64,000 nt of DNA from NCBI RefSeq assembly GCF_900111305.1, contig NZ_FOGS01000010.1, positions 96,176 to 160,175 on the forward strand. The letters run 5' to 3'. Each line of letters opens with the position of its first letter. The stretch's first letter is position 1. This document shows positions 44,897 to 53,320 of the stretch, in pieces. The position numbers and the translations under genes were made by a program. Origin of the DNA: Vreelandella subterranea. GTDB lineage: Bacteria; Pseudomonadota; Gammaproteobacteria; Pseudomonadales; Halomonadaceae. Under the pieces are notes generated by a model, which saw nothing but the letters and a program-made list of their open reading frames with translations, ran no database searches and had not been told where the DNA came from.

Positions 44897-45720
44897 AGGC
44901 AGAGGCTCAGCGTCAAGAAGATAAGTTCAATGGCGTAATGGGCCGTAAGCCCAAATACACGTTCTCAGAGGGGCTGCAGCGGATGGTCAGCGAATATGAC
45001 GTTCGTTCCCAGAAGCAGCACATACTTCTGGTCGCCAGGTGGATGGATAAGCATGCCCCAGGCATCATCATTGGCCAGGAACTACTGGATGCCACTCGGA
45101 AAATGCAGAAGGCTCTTAAAGAGAATGGGTTGGCGCAGTCAACCATTAACAACCGGACTCAGGTTGTTAAACGAGTGCTGTCGCTGTCATATCGTGAATG
45201 GGACTGGATCGACTTGCCGCTCGACGGGAAGCTACGTAAGCCCTCGCCAAAAAATGAGCGCCACGTTTACCTCTCCGAACTGGAGCTTGCTGAGCTGCTG
45301 GAAGCTGTACCCGAGCGGTATGAGATCGAAAGGAAAGTGATTCTACTAGCGATGCTGACGGGAATGCGGCGAGGTGAGCTGATGGCGCTGGAACCGAAGA
45401 ACGTTTATAACGGCCGGATTGTGCTCAAGCCAGACCAGACGAAAAACGGTAAACCCAGGGTCATTCCGCTTTCCGAAGAAGCAATTCCGCTGCTGGAAAG
45501 CTTACCGTTTGCAACAACGGGAGATCGAGTCAGGGGAGCGTTTGAGAAGGCCCGAGAAGCCATTGGTAGGCCAGACGTTCGTTTTCACGATATGCGCCAC
45601 TGTTACGCTTCATTGCTCGCCAGCAAGGGGGAATCACTAACGAGTATCAGGGATTTGCTAGGGCATTCATCGCTGACTGTAACCAGCCGGTATGCTCACG
45701 CTGATCCAACTGTGGGTTAG
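44776..45720 (+). CDS. Tyrosine integrase
   Basis: The 314-residue protein has an arm-binding N-terminus (GYTVSKRKDRDTWIVRARVNGKRSQRTF), a SAM-like core-binding domain, and the catalytic domain with TGMRRGEL (first Arg), HDMRH (His-xx-Arg), LLGHSS (His) and SRYAHAD with catalytic Tyr 306. ATG 44776 has AAGGAGG 7 bases upstream. The protein stops only 8 residues after the Tyr (AHADPTVG), shorter than most relatives, so the last residues may have been replaced by the neighbouring prophage. The catalytic set is otherwise complete. Confidence 0.9.
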   Translation: MGYTVSKRKDRDTWIVRARVNGKRSQRTFRSEGEARQYALKAEAQRQEDKFNGVMGRKPKYTFSEGLQRMVSEYDVRSQKQHILLVARWMDKHAPGIIIGQELLDATRKMQKALKENGLAQSTINNRTQVVKRVLSLSYREWDWIDLPLDGKLRKPSPKNERHVYLSELELAELLEAVPERYEIERKVILLAMLTGMRRGELMALEPKNVYNGRIVLKPDQTKNGKPRVIPLSEEAIPLLESLPFATTGDRVRGAFEKAREAIGRPDVRFHDMRHCYASLLASKGESLTSIRDLLGHSSLTVTSRYAHADPTVG

Positions 45721-45891
45721 CAGGAGATATGGCACAACGGTCTAATGTGGGACTATATACAGCAAAGCGGGATAAACAGGGATGAGCGGCGAAATTTAGC
45801 GCAGTAGATTCAGAAGGTTACGAGCACGAAGCCAGTATATAGCGCCAGCAGATTAGACACCAACAGTGCCAAAGGCGCGCAAATAGAAAAG

Positions 45892-45922
45892 AAGGCCGTT
45901 CCAATGTGGAGCGGCCTTTTTT
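45892..45922. terminator. Bidirectional Rho-independent terminator
   Basis: AAGGCCGTTCC (45892-45902) pairs with GGAGCGGCCTT (45908-45918) with one wobble, around AATGT, followed on the plus strand by TTTTTT. On the minus strand it is followed by CTTTTC and lies 22 bp after the DUF2622 stop codon, so it ends that gene and anything arriving from the integrase side. Confidence 0.85.
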
Positions 45923-45944
45923 GCAATTTAATTGGCACAGAATC

Positions 45945-46226
45945 TCAAGCCTTCTCTAGCCCACACCATGTTCGGCCCTTCGATTCGGTTACAAGAATGG
46001 AGTACTTGGGGCCAACCCCTCCAGCAGCTGCTTTCGCCTTTTCAAAAACATCTTCTCGCGTGGCCGCACCATCGAAAATATATTCGGCATCAGGTAGCTC
46101 ATAGACTTGGCCACTGCTTCCTTCAATCTCTTTGCTGAAACCCTTCATCTCCATTCGAGCATACAGCTTCTCGTAATCGTCCCAATCCCCATCCTTCAAG
46201 ACGATGCGCACTGTAAATGAAGCCAT
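45945..46226 (-). CDS. DUF2622 family protein (GhoS-like)
   Basis: The 93-residue protein matches the DUF2622 pattern: MASFTVRIVLKDGDWDDYEKLYARMEMKGF, then YELPDAEYIF, and the ending YSILVTESKGRTWCGLE. The family includes the GhoS antitoxin, an endoribonuclease with a ferredoxin-like fold, but no GhoT-like membrane toxin is adjacent. It lies 30 bp downstream of the prophage repressor gene and is probably expressed with it in the lysogen, i.e. as a lysogenic-conversion or immunity gene. Function in this context unknown. Confidence 0.72.
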   Translation of the reverse strand: MASFTVRIVLKDGDWDDYEKLYARMEMKGFSKEIEGSSGQVYELPDAEYIFDGAATREDVFEKAKAAAGGVGPKYSILVTESKGRTWCGLEKA

Positions 46227-46256
46227 TCTACCTCCTATCTAATTGTTTTAACTTAC

Positions 46257-46964
46257 TTACAACCACCCCGCCGACCACACGGCCCGCCCGATGATATCCA
46301 GTTCGTGCAAGCGGTCACGCGGTACAACCACTTCGCGGTATTCCTTGTTGGTGCTGATGATGCTCACGCCGTCGAAGTTGCGCTGTAAGCGCTTGGCGTA
46401 GAGGTGTCCATCCAGGCGGAGGATATAGATACCCTCACCCTCAATCGTGGTGCGAGTGTGGTCGATCAGCACGGTGTCACCGCTGTGCAGTATCGGCTCC
46501 ATGCTGTCGCCATCAATGCGGATCGCAGAAAGGTGCTCCGGCGTTAGGCCCTGCTTGCGCAGTGAGTAGCGCGTGAAGCTGATGTGCGTTAGCACCCGAC
46601 AGTTCTCGTTCCATGCTCCATCGCCAGCGCTGCACTGCGCGTCATACAGCGGCACAAAGGCGTAATCCTCCATGCCTGCAACTTCTTCCTGGCCACTCTC
46701 TTGTTTATCTCCCTCACCAGTAGCAAGCCAGCCCAGGGAGACATCGCTTGCTAACGCGATAGCGATAAGCGCTTTTCGACTAGGCTCACCTCCATTCAGA
46801 TAACGCTGCAGCCCACTTTGCGAAACGCCAGCAGCTTTTGCCAAAGCGTTCACGCTCCCGTGATATTCAGCGAGGCTACGCAAGCGCTCTATAAACGCTT
46901 CATCTCTTTCAAGTTCTTTCTTAGAACTTGAAAGTGTCGAGCCATCTGAGCTTTCAACTTTCAT
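46257..46964 (-). CDS. LexA/S24-type prophage repressor (Mu c-like role)
   Basis: The 235-residue protein has an N-terminal helix-turn-helix (VNALAKAAGVSQSGLQRYLNG, residues 38-58) and a complete S24 peptidase domain with Ser 154 in DGDSMEP and Lys 191 in YAKRL. A CSAGDG site (111-116) is the likely self-cleavage region. Induction through RecA-stimulated self-cleavage is therefore expected, unlike Mu's own repressor. It is transcribed leftward, divergent from the early genes, with repeated TATTCGACT sites in between. Confidence 0.9.
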   Translation of the reverse strand: MKVESSDGSTLSSSKKELERDEAFIERLRSLAEYHGSVNALAKAAGVSQSGLQRYLNGGEPSRKALIAIALASDVSLGWLATGEGDKQESGQEEVAGMEDYAFVPLYDAQCSAGDGAWNENCRVLTHISFTRYSLRKQGLTPEHLSAIRIDGDSMEPILHSGDTVLIDHTRTTIEGEGIYILRLDGHLYAKRLQRNFDGVSIISTNKEYREVVVPRDRLHELDIIGRAVWSAGWL

Positions 46965-47001
46965 GTTTAGCCAAGTCCTTGATATAAGAGCGGTTTAACC
47001 A

Positions 47002-47052
47002 TATTCGACTAACAACCTAGTCAGAAAGAACTTTAAAAACCTCTATTCGACT
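47002..47052. promoter_or_regulatory. Early operator region of the Mu-like prophage
   Basis: The direct repeat TATTCGACT occurs at 47002-47010 and 47044-47052 (42 bp apart), and GACTA-ACAACC-TAGTC (47007-47022) is an inverted repeat. The sites sit between the divergent repressor and Ner-like genes, where the lysis-lysogeny switch of such phages lies. Confidence 0.65.
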
Positions 47053-47132
47053 TGATCACCTAACCGGATAGCGTTATGTTTATGGGGAACGACAGGTTAG
47101 ACACCCCAAAAAAACGCCACCGAGGTGACGCC

Positions 47133-47477
47133 ATGAACCAACAAATTCCTGCCAATCCAATCCAGCGCTGGGAGTGGCTGAAGTACCGACTCCGCAGCCA
47201 AGGTTCCAGCTTGCGCAAGTTAAGCGACGAGCTCGACGTCACCGGCAACGCAGTGCAACTGGTCAAGTACACGCCGTACCCACGCATGGAACGCGCTATC
47301 GCCAAAAAGCTTGGCTTAACCCCACAAGCCATTTGGCCAGAGCGCTGGAACCATGACGGCACCCCGTGCCGCGAACGCCCCAACCGTGCCGAGCTATGTC
47401 AGAAGTCAATGCGCGACAACACCAATACTAGCGTTTCTAACGCGTCTACGCATCGTCAAATGGTGCGGGAGGCTTAG
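47133..47477 (+). CDS. Ner-like (Nlp family) early regulator
   Basis: The 114-residue protein has WEWLKYRLRSQGSSLRKLSDELDVTGNAVQLVKYTPYPRMERAIAKKLG, the Ner/Nlp helix-turn-helix that ends with LTPQAIWPERW. Ner represses early transcription in Mu. I chose ATG 47133 with GAGGTGA just upstream; an ATG at 47076 would extend it through the operator region. The C-terminal tail beyond the DNA-binding domain is longer than in Mu Ner. Confidence 0.82.
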   Translation: MNQQIPANPIQRWEWLKYRLRSQGSSLRKLSDELDVTGNAVQLVKYTPYPRMERAIAKKLGLTPQAIWPERWNHDGTPCRERPNRAELCQKSMRDNTNTSVSNASTHRQMVREA

Positions 47478-47479
47478 TC

Positions 47480-47917
47480 ATGAGGCGCGTCAAAGATACC
47501 CAAACGCTAGACATCTTCGAAGTGCCTGCCCCCGTGGTGCCTTTGCCGGGCAGTGGCAACTACGCCAGCCAGGTGAGCGAGCTTGTTGGCGTAGTGCTTA
47601 AAGACTGCCCCGTAGACCGATACGAAGTCGCGGCACAAATGAGCCGCCTTTCTGGCGACGACGTCTCCAAGCACATGTTGGACGCCTGGAGTTCACCGGG
47701 TCGTTGCGACCACAACATCCCTTTCTACCGCATTCCACTTTTGGAAGAAGTCTGCCAGAGCCACGTCTTTACCGACTGGATCGTTCACCTGCGTGGTGGA
47801 CGCGTGGCCTATGGCCGTGAAGCGCTGGCCGCCGAGTACGGCAAACGCCAGCAGATGCTCGAAAAGCTCAAAGGCGACATGAAGGAACTCAAGCGGCTAA
47901 TGGGGGATGACCAATGA
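47480..47917 (+). CDS. Unrecognised early protein before the transposase
   Basis: The 145-residue protein is acidic/basic mixed with a C-terminal predicted coiled coil (YGKRQQMLEKLKGDMKELKRLMGDD). Genes at this position, overlapping the transposase start by 4 bp (ATGA), are common in Mu-like phages of this group; the function is unknown. A GGAGG precedes the start. Confidence 0.7.
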   Translation: MRRVKDTQTLDIFEVPAPVVPLPGSGNYASQVSELVGVVLKDCPVDRYEVAAQMSRLSGDDVSKHMLDAWSSPGRCDHNIPFYRIPLLEEVCQSHVFTDWIVHLRGGRVAYGREALAAEYGKRQQMLEKLKGDMKELKRLMGDDQ

Positions 47918-49962
47918 ACTGGTATTCCGCCAAAGAACTGGCCGGGCTGCCAGGTATGCCTGGCACCGTCCAGGGCGTTAAAGCCAAAGCCAAAACCCAA
48001 AGCTGGGAAGCACAAAAGCGCATGGGTCGCGGTGGCGGTTACGAATACGCCTTTGCCGTGCTGCCTATCGAAACCCAGAACGCGCTGCTTTTGGCACAGG
48101 CGGAGAACGCCGAACCCGCCCCCGCCAGCACCGTAGCCTCAACTCCCGAAGACCCGCGCCCAGGCCAGCAGCAGCTGACCGATGCTCAGCGCCAAGTGAT
48201 GAGCGCCCGCGTGGCCTTCGTGCGAGAGATCGAGCGCATGAGCCGGATGGTTAGCCAGCAGCGCGCTATCGAAACGTTAGTCTCCCACGCGAGGGAAAAC
48301 GATCTAACGCCGTACCTTAAAGAGCGCGTGGTATTGGCCAACGACCGTAAAACGGAGACACGCACCCTTAGCGAGCGCACCCTCAAGCGCTGGATGAGCG
48401 ACTTTAAAAAGCACGGCGAGCGCGGCCTAGCCCCCAAGCGCCGTCAGGCAGACATGAGCATGCCACCCTGGGCCGGTGATTTTCTCAAGCGTTACCAGAA
48501 GCCGCAGAAGCCCAGCGTGGAAGCGGCCTATCAAATGCTGGTCGAACAGACCCCGCCGCCACACCCCTCTATCCACCAGGTGCGCCGCTGGCTTGCCAAG
48601 CTCAGCCCGGAAGCCCGCGAGCGTGGCCGCATGGGCGCGCATGAAATCAAGGCGCTCCAACCGTTCAAACGCCGTAGCAGCAAAGACCTTTGGCCCAACG
48701 ATGTGTGGGTCGCGGATGGCCATACCTTCGACGCCGAGGTCATCAACCCGCTCACCGGCCAAGCGTTCCGCCCAGAAGTCACGCTGATCATCGACTGGGC
48801 GACGCGTCGCATCGTCGGCTTTGCCTTGAACCTTGCCGAATCCACCCTGGCCACGCTGGATGCGCTACGCGATGCCGTCAGCCGCGCGGGCATGTTCAAT
48901 CTGTTTTACGTCGATAACGGCTCAGGCTTCGATAACGCCACAGTGTATGAAGTGGTCGATCGTCTGGGCGGCACCATCACCCACTCGCTGCCGTACAACT
49001 CCCAGGCACGCGGCGTGATCGAGCGCGCCCACCAAAGCACCTTGGTCAAGCTCGCCAAGACCATGAGCAGCTACATCGGCGCGGACATGGATAAAGAAGC
49101 ATCGACCAGGGCGCACAAGCTAAGCCGCCGCGACATCAAGAAAGGCCTCAAGCCTGCCCTGATCCCCACGTTCCAGGAGTTCTTCGACCGGCTCAACGAC
49201 GCCCTGGACGTCTATAACCACCGCCCACACTCGGGCCTTACCAAAATTCGCGACCTGGACAGCGGCAGGTTACGCCACCAAAGCCCGATTGAAGCCTGGA
49301 AGAACGCCGAGGCCGAAGGCTTTGAAGCGCTGACCGCGCCGAGTGATGTGGTCGCCTCGCTCATGCGCCCGCAAGAAGTGCGCAAAACCAACCGTGGCGA
49401 GGTTCGCATCAACGGCGGCACCTACTTTATGGACGCGCTGCGCGACTTCCACGGCGAAGAGATCCGCGTGGCGTGGGACTACCGCGATACCGCCAGCGTC
49501 GGCGTCTACACCCTGGAAGGCGAACACATCGGCAATGCGTTACTGGACGGCAACGCCACCACCGCCATGCCCGCCAGCATGATCCAGCGCGCCGCCGAGA
49601 AACGCGAAAAAGGTCAGCTCAACCGCCTGGCACAAAAAGCCAAAACCATCACCGGCAGCGATGTCGAGATCCGCGCCATTACCCCCGCTGCCAGCTACTC
49701 AGATGAAAAGCAGGCCGCCGCAGGCCGTGCCTACGCCAAACAACTGGCAGATGAAGGCACGCGCTTCCAGATACCTCAAGACAAGATGGCGCGCTACCGC
49801 CTTTGGAAAAAGCTGGATGCGCAGATGCAACAAGGGGAAGACGTGCCGAAAGAAGCGCGTGACTGGTACGAGCACTACCGGGAAAACAGAGACTTGAAAG
49901 CCATTGCAGAAGTAATGGACACGGACGGGCTGCCACCCGTCCGCAATCCGCGGGCCAGGTAA
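47914..49962 (+). CDS. MuA-like DDE transposase
   Basis: The 682-residue protein has the Mu-type N-terminal DNA-binding domain (MNWYSAKELAGLPGMPGTVQGV), a helix-turn-helix linker (TLKRWMSDFKKHGERGLAPK), the RNase-H catalytic core with Asp 268 (WVADGH), Asp 334 (FYVDNGSG) and Glu 370 (VIERAHQ), and the Mu-transposase C-terminal beta barrel (RGEVRINGGTYFM). The D-to-E spacing of 35 is shorter than the 55 of Mu itself. It carries out integration and replicative transposition with the MuB protein that follows. Confidence 0.95.
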   Translation: MNWYSAKELAGLPGMPGTVQGVKAKAKTQSWEAQKRMGRGGGYEYAFAVLPIETQNALLLAQAENAEPAPASTVASTPEDPRPGQQQLTDAQRQVMSARVAFVREIERMSRMVSQQRAIETLVSHARENDLTPYLKERVVLANDRKTETRTLSERTLKRWMSDFKKHGERGLAPKRRQADMSMPPWAGDFLKRYQKPQKPSVEAAYQMLVEQTPPPHPSIHQVRRWLAKLSPEARERGRMGAHEIKALQPFKRRSSKDLWPNDVWVADGHTFDAEVINPLTGQAFRPEVTLIIDWATRRIVGFALNLAESTLATLDALRDAVSRAGMFNLFYVDNGSGFDNATVYEVVDRLGGTITHSLPYNSQARGVIERAHQSTLVKLAKTMSSYIGADMDKEASTRAHKLSRRDIKKGLKPALIPTFQEFFDRLNDALDVYNHRPHSGLTKIRDLDSGRLRHQSPIEAWKNAEAEGFEALTAPSDVVASLMRPQEVRKTNRGEVRINGGTYFMDALRDFHGEEIRVAWDYRDTASVGVYTLEGEHIGNALLDGNATTAMPASMIQRAAEKREKGQLNRLAQKAKTITGSDVEIRAITPAASYSDEKQAAAGRAYAKQLADEGTRFQIPQDKMARYRLWKKLDAQMQQGEDVPKEARDWYEHYRENRDLKAIAEVMDTDGLPPVRNPRAR

Positions 49963-50003
49963 CCACCTGGCCCACAACACCCGAAGCCAAGTAAGGAAGC
50001 ACT

Positions 50004-50723
50004 ATGAGTGTCAATGCCATTGTACCACTGACCAACGTTGGCCTGCTCGCCGCCGCCGTGTCCAGCGCCGCCCACCGTCCACCGGAACTGCCCGGCCTGG
50101 TCGTGATGTACGGCCCCAGCGGCTACGGCAAGAGCCTGGCAGCGGCCTACGCGGCCAACCTGCACCGCGCCTACTACGTCGAGTGCCGCGAAAGCTGGAC
50201 CAAGAAAGCCTTTGTGGTCGCCGTACTGCGCGAGATGGGCATCATCCCCATGAAAACGCTCAGCGAGATGGTCGACCAGATCGCCGAGCAGCTCTCCCGC
50301 TCCGGCCGTCCGCTGATCATTGATGACGTCCAGTACGTGATCGACAAAGCCGCCGCCAACGTCCTCACCGACATCTATAACGCCAGCCAGGGCACGTTGA
50401 TCCTGATCGGCGAGGAACGCGTGCCCGCCTCAATGGCCCGCCTGGAACGCCTGCATAACCGAGTACTGGAATGGGTGCCCGCCCAAGCCGCCAGCCTGGA
50501 TGACGTCCGGGCACTGGCCGACAAAAGCTACCCAGAGCTTGAGATCGAAGACGACCTGCTGGAAACCGTCAACGACCGCGTTAAAGGCTGCCTGCGCCGC
50601 GTCGCCGTCAACCTCTACCAGATCAACTCTGAGGCTACCGCCAACGGCTGGACGATGGTCGGCCTGCGGGAATGGGGCGAGCGTGAGATCCACACCGGCC
50701 AACCACCGGCGCGGAGGGGCTGA
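50004..50723 (+). CDS. MuB-like AAA+ ATPase (transposition target selector)
   Basis: The 239-residue protein has Walker A GPSGYGKS (residues 37-44) and Walker B RPLIIDDVQY (about 109-118). It is shorter than Mu's MuB and lacks its N-terminal helix-turn-helix extension, as in several related transposable phages. It is expected to bind target DNA and activate the transposase encoded 41 bp upstream. Sensor-like RLERLHNRVLEW follows. Confidence 0.9.
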   Translation: MSVNAIVPLTNVGLLAAAVSSAAHRPPELPGLVVMYGPSGYGKSLAAAYAANLHRAYYVECRESWTKKAFVVAVLREMGIIPMKTLSEMVDQIAEQLSRSGRPLIIDDVQYVIDKAAANVLTDIYNASQGTLILIGEERVPASMARLERLHNRVLEWVPAQAASLDDVRALADKSYPELEIEDDLLETVNDRVKGCLRRVAVNLYQINSEATANGWTMVGLREWGEREIHTGQPPARRG

Positions 50724-50725
50724 TC

Positions 50726-51370
50726 ATGACAAAGACAGGCATGGCAAAACGTAAACCCCAACTCAACGCCCAAGGCCCCCGCATCGACCGCCAGGCCATC
50801 TGGGAAACCCTGCGCGATATGCACGCCAAAGGGTTGGCCATCACTACGGTCGATGTATCGCTGCTGATGCCCGATGCCGTTAGCCAGGGCCGCGTGCGCG
50901 ACTACCTGAACGGCCTCGAAAAAGGCGGCTACCTCGCCCGTAAAGATGTGCCCCGCAAAAGCGGCGAGCCGGTGCAGTACGAGCTGGTTAAAGACGTCGG
51001 TGTGGAAGCCCCGCGTGTACGCAAAGACGGCTCCACGCCCACCGGTGGGCTGGGCCGTGAACAGATGTGGCGCACGCTCAAAATCATCGGCGACTGCACC
51101 GCCCGCGAGCTGGCGGACGCCGCCACCACGCCCCAGGTCGTCATAGCGGAACCCACCGCCAATGAATACCTGCGCTTTCTCGCAGCCGCCGAGTACGTCG
51201 CCGTTATTCGCGCGGGCGGGCCTGGCGTGCTGACGCGTTACCGCCTGGTCTCCAGCCGCTGGACCGGCCCGCGCGCGCCGATGATCCAGCGCACCAAGCA
51301 ACTCTACGACCCCAACACCGGCGAAGTGGTGTACAGCCGCGTGACCCAAACCGAAGGGGGTGAGCCATGA
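50726..51370 (+). CDS. Winged-helix-like early phage protein
   Basis: The 214-residue protein has two predicted winged-helix regions (about 22-70 IWETLRDMHAKGLAITTVDVS, and 110-160 MWRTLKIIGDCTARELADAATT). I recognise no named family. It follows MuB by 2 bp and overlaps the next gene (ATGA), so it belongs to the early operon. Confidence 0.7.
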   Translation: MTKTGMAKRKPQLNAQGPRIDRQAIWETLRDMHAKGLAITTVDVSLLMPDAVSQGRVRDYLNGLEKGGYLARKDVPRKSGEPVQYELVKDVGVEAPRVRKDGSTPTGGLGREQMWRTLKIIGDCTARELADAATTPQVVIAEPTANEYLRFLAAAEYVAVIRAGGPGVLTRYRLVSSRWTGPRAPMIQRTKQLYDPNTGEVVYSRVTQTEGGEP

Positions 51371-51765
51371 ACGCGCCTATCACACAAGACGTCATCCGCC
51401 GTACCCGCACCGTCGACATATCCAACTGGGGTGACGACGTGCCGCGCTGGATCGTGCTGCTCGCCGATGAAGTACGCGCCACCAACCGCAAGATCACCGC
51501 CGAGCGCATCGGCGTCTCGCGCAGTGCAGTGTCGTTGGCACTGGCCAACCGCTACCCCAGCCCCTCCACCGCGAGCATCGAAAAGAAGGTGTTGGAAGCG
51601 CTGGACGGCCTCGACTGCCCAGCGCTCGCGATCAAGATCAGTGCCGAGCAGTGCCGCGACTACCGCGCCCGCCCCGCGCCCACCCATAACCCCATGGCCA
51701 TGCGCATGTGGCAGCACTGCCAGCGCTGCCCCCACAACCCCGACCGCCAGGGAGAAGAACAATGA
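51367..51765 (+). CDS. Helix-turn-helix protein with C-terminal Cys/His cluster
   Basis: The 132-residue protein has a helix-turn-helix at about residues 38-62 (ITAERIGVSRSAVSLALANRYPSP) and a C-terminal WQHCQRCPHNP cluster that could bind zinc. Similar proteins occur after MuB in related transposable phages. It overlaps both neighbours by 4 bp. Confidence 0.7.
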   Translation: MNAPITQDVIRRTRTVDISNWGDDVPRWIVLLADEVRATNRKITAERIGVSRSAVSLALANRYPSPSTASIEKKVLEALDGLDCPALAIKISAEQCRDYRARPAPTHNPMAMRMWQHCQRCPHNPDRQGEEQ

Positions 51766-52010
51766 GCGTTACCAACCTCTTCCCGCCCCAGCCGGATGGC
51801 TTCCATGTGCTGGATAAGGACGCCCAGCTGTACCGCGTTTTTGCGATGCCGCTGCCAGACCCTGAGCCGGGCGTTGCCAATGTTGCCCTGCACATCATTG
51901 GCGTCACCGTAGAAACCCGGCTCGAACTGCACCTGACCGACGATCAGGTGCGCAACGTACAGCGTGAACTTCAAACGGCCCTGAACCAGGTCAACGGAGG
52001 CGACCAATGA
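51762..52010 (+). CDS. Small early phage protein, unrecognised
   Basis: The 82-residue frame starts at ATG 51762, overlapping the previous stop (ATGA), with a GGAGAAG upstream. It has alternating strands (LYRVFAMPLPDPEPGVANVALHIIG) and a helical C-terminus. It overlaps the next gene by ATGA. Function unknown. Confidence 0.65.
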   Translation: MSVTNLFPPQPDGFHVLDKDAQLYRVFAMPLPDPEPGVANVALHIIGVTVETRLELHLTDDQVRNVQRELQTALNQVNGGDQ

Positions 52011-52648
52011 CCCTTAAAGCCACCTGCCCCGAGTGCGGCATGACCGGCGACATGGCCGCCTTCGTCACCCAGGGCGAACACAACCAGGCGTTAGCGGCGG
52101 CACTGGATATGCCCGCGCTGCTGAGTAGCCGCATCGTGCGCTACTTAGGCTTTTTCCGGCCCGCCAGCCGAGCGCTGGCCAGTTCAAAAAGCGCCCGCCT
52201 GCTGACCGAGCTGAAAGACGTGATCACCAGCGGCGTGATCGAGCGCAAAGGCATCACGCGGGAGGCACCGCTCAAGGTGTGGGTGATGGCCCTCGACCAG
52301 ATGCTGGAAAGCCCGCCTACCGGCTTACCGCTAAGCGGCCACGGCTACCTGTACGAAGTCGTCGCCCGCTGTGCTGACCGCTACGCCGGTGAACAGGAAA
52401 AGCTGCAAGAAGAAGCCAAGCGCAGCGGTGCCAAACCGCCTGCAAATCGTGCCACCGCTGCCGCGTTTCAAGAGCGCTCGACCGATGACGTGCTGGCCGA
52501 ACATGCCCGTATGGCCAACCGCCAATCCACGGTGGCCAATGTCCAAAAGGGCCAGCGCCACAACGCCAAAACGACTGAGCAAGCCAATGCCCCCAAGCGC
52601 TTATCGGAGCTGTTGAAAGGGGCTGCCAGCAAGGGAGACGACCAATGA
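52007..52648 (+). CDS. Early phage protein with N-terminal CxxC, unrecognised
   Basis: The 213-residue protein begins ATCPECGMTGDMAAF, a probable half of a zinc knuckle, followed by a mainly helical, basic protein. The position and the start/stop overlaps with both neighbours place it in the Mu-like early block. Function unknown. Confidence 0.68.
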   Translation: MTLKATCPECGMTGDMAAFVTQGEHNQALAAALDMPALLSSRIVRYLGFFRPASRALASSKSARLLTELKDVITSGVIERKGITREAPLKVWVMALDQMLESPPTGLPLSGHGYLYEVVARCADRYAGEQEKLQEEAKRSGAKPPANRATAAAFQERSTDDVLAEHARMANRQSTVANVQKGQRHNAKTTEQANAPKRLSELLKGAASKGDDQ

Positions 52649-53076
52649 CCACCTACAGCGATGAAACCCTGGAGCAATACGCCGACCGCTTCGTGCAGCT
52701 GCGGCTGGCCCGCCACGGCGTCAACCTGGCGCAGTACCTGGCCAACCCCGTGCAGTTTGAACGCCTGGCGTTGGAGCCGGAACCGCTACTACCCGCACAG
52801 CAAGCCGCCGTTTTGCGTATCTGGCAGCGCTGGGATACCGGCCTAGCCGAGCAGCCAGTCGCTGCACAGGAAAGCTCGGTACCGGACTGGGACTGGGACT
52901 GGCGCGACCTGCTGGATCGTTGGCACACCGAAACCGAGCAGGCCGAGCGAGCCGTGGCGCGTATGCAGCAGCGCAATGGAGCGTATGTCGAGCCGCTACA
53001 CCACCACCGCCACAACCGGGGCAATGCGCGCACCACCGCCAATTTTGAACGTAAGCAAACCCGCAAAGGAGCCTGA
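52645..53076 (+). CDS. Early phage protein, unrecognised
   Basis: The 143-residue protein has a Trp/Asp-rich centre (VPDWDWDWRDLLDRWH) and a basic His/Arg-rich C-terminus (HHHRHNRGNARTTANFERK), suggesting nucleic-acid contact. It overlaps the previous stop (ATGA). Function unknown. Confidence 0.65.
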   Translation: MTTYSDETLEQYADRFVQLRLARHGVNLAQYLANPVQFERLALEPEPLLPAQQAAVLRIWQRWDTGLAEQPVAAQESSVPDWDWDWRDLLDRWHTETEQAERAVARMQQRNGAYVEPLHHHRHNRGNARTTANFERKQTRKGA

Positions 53077-53077
53077 A

Positions 53078-53317
53078 ATGAGCGCCACCACCAACGCCAT
53101 GCTTCGCCTGCTCAACATCGACGACATCGGCCAAGCCGCCGTATGCGATGTGCTTAACGACATGGCTGCCATCAACGCGGGCCAAGTGGCCATTCAGCTC
53201 AGCGACAACAGCGGCCAAGTACGCGGTGCGCTGGTATGCCTTAACGGCCCCGACAGCCAGCGTTATATCGACGCCTTTAACCGCGTCAGCGAAGAGCTCG
53301 AAAACGAACAGGAGTAA
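53078..53317 (+). CDS. Small early phage protein, unrecognised
   Basis: The 79-residue protein starts at ATG 53078 with AAAGGAG upstream. It is alpha/beta with VAIQLSDNSGQVRGALVCL and an acidic end. It precedes the DUF3164 gene by 3 bp. Function unknown. Confidence 0.62.
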   Translation: MSATTNAMLRLLNIDDIGQAAVCDVLNDMAAINAGQVAIQLSDNSGQVRGALVCLNGPDSQRYIDAFNRVSEELENEQE

Positions 53318-53320
53318 CCC

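Noticed and set aside
48186..49527. Several minus-strand and alternative-frame readings within the transposase gene
   Set aside because: They are shadows of the MuA-like gene, whose catalytic motifs and domain order are unambiguous.
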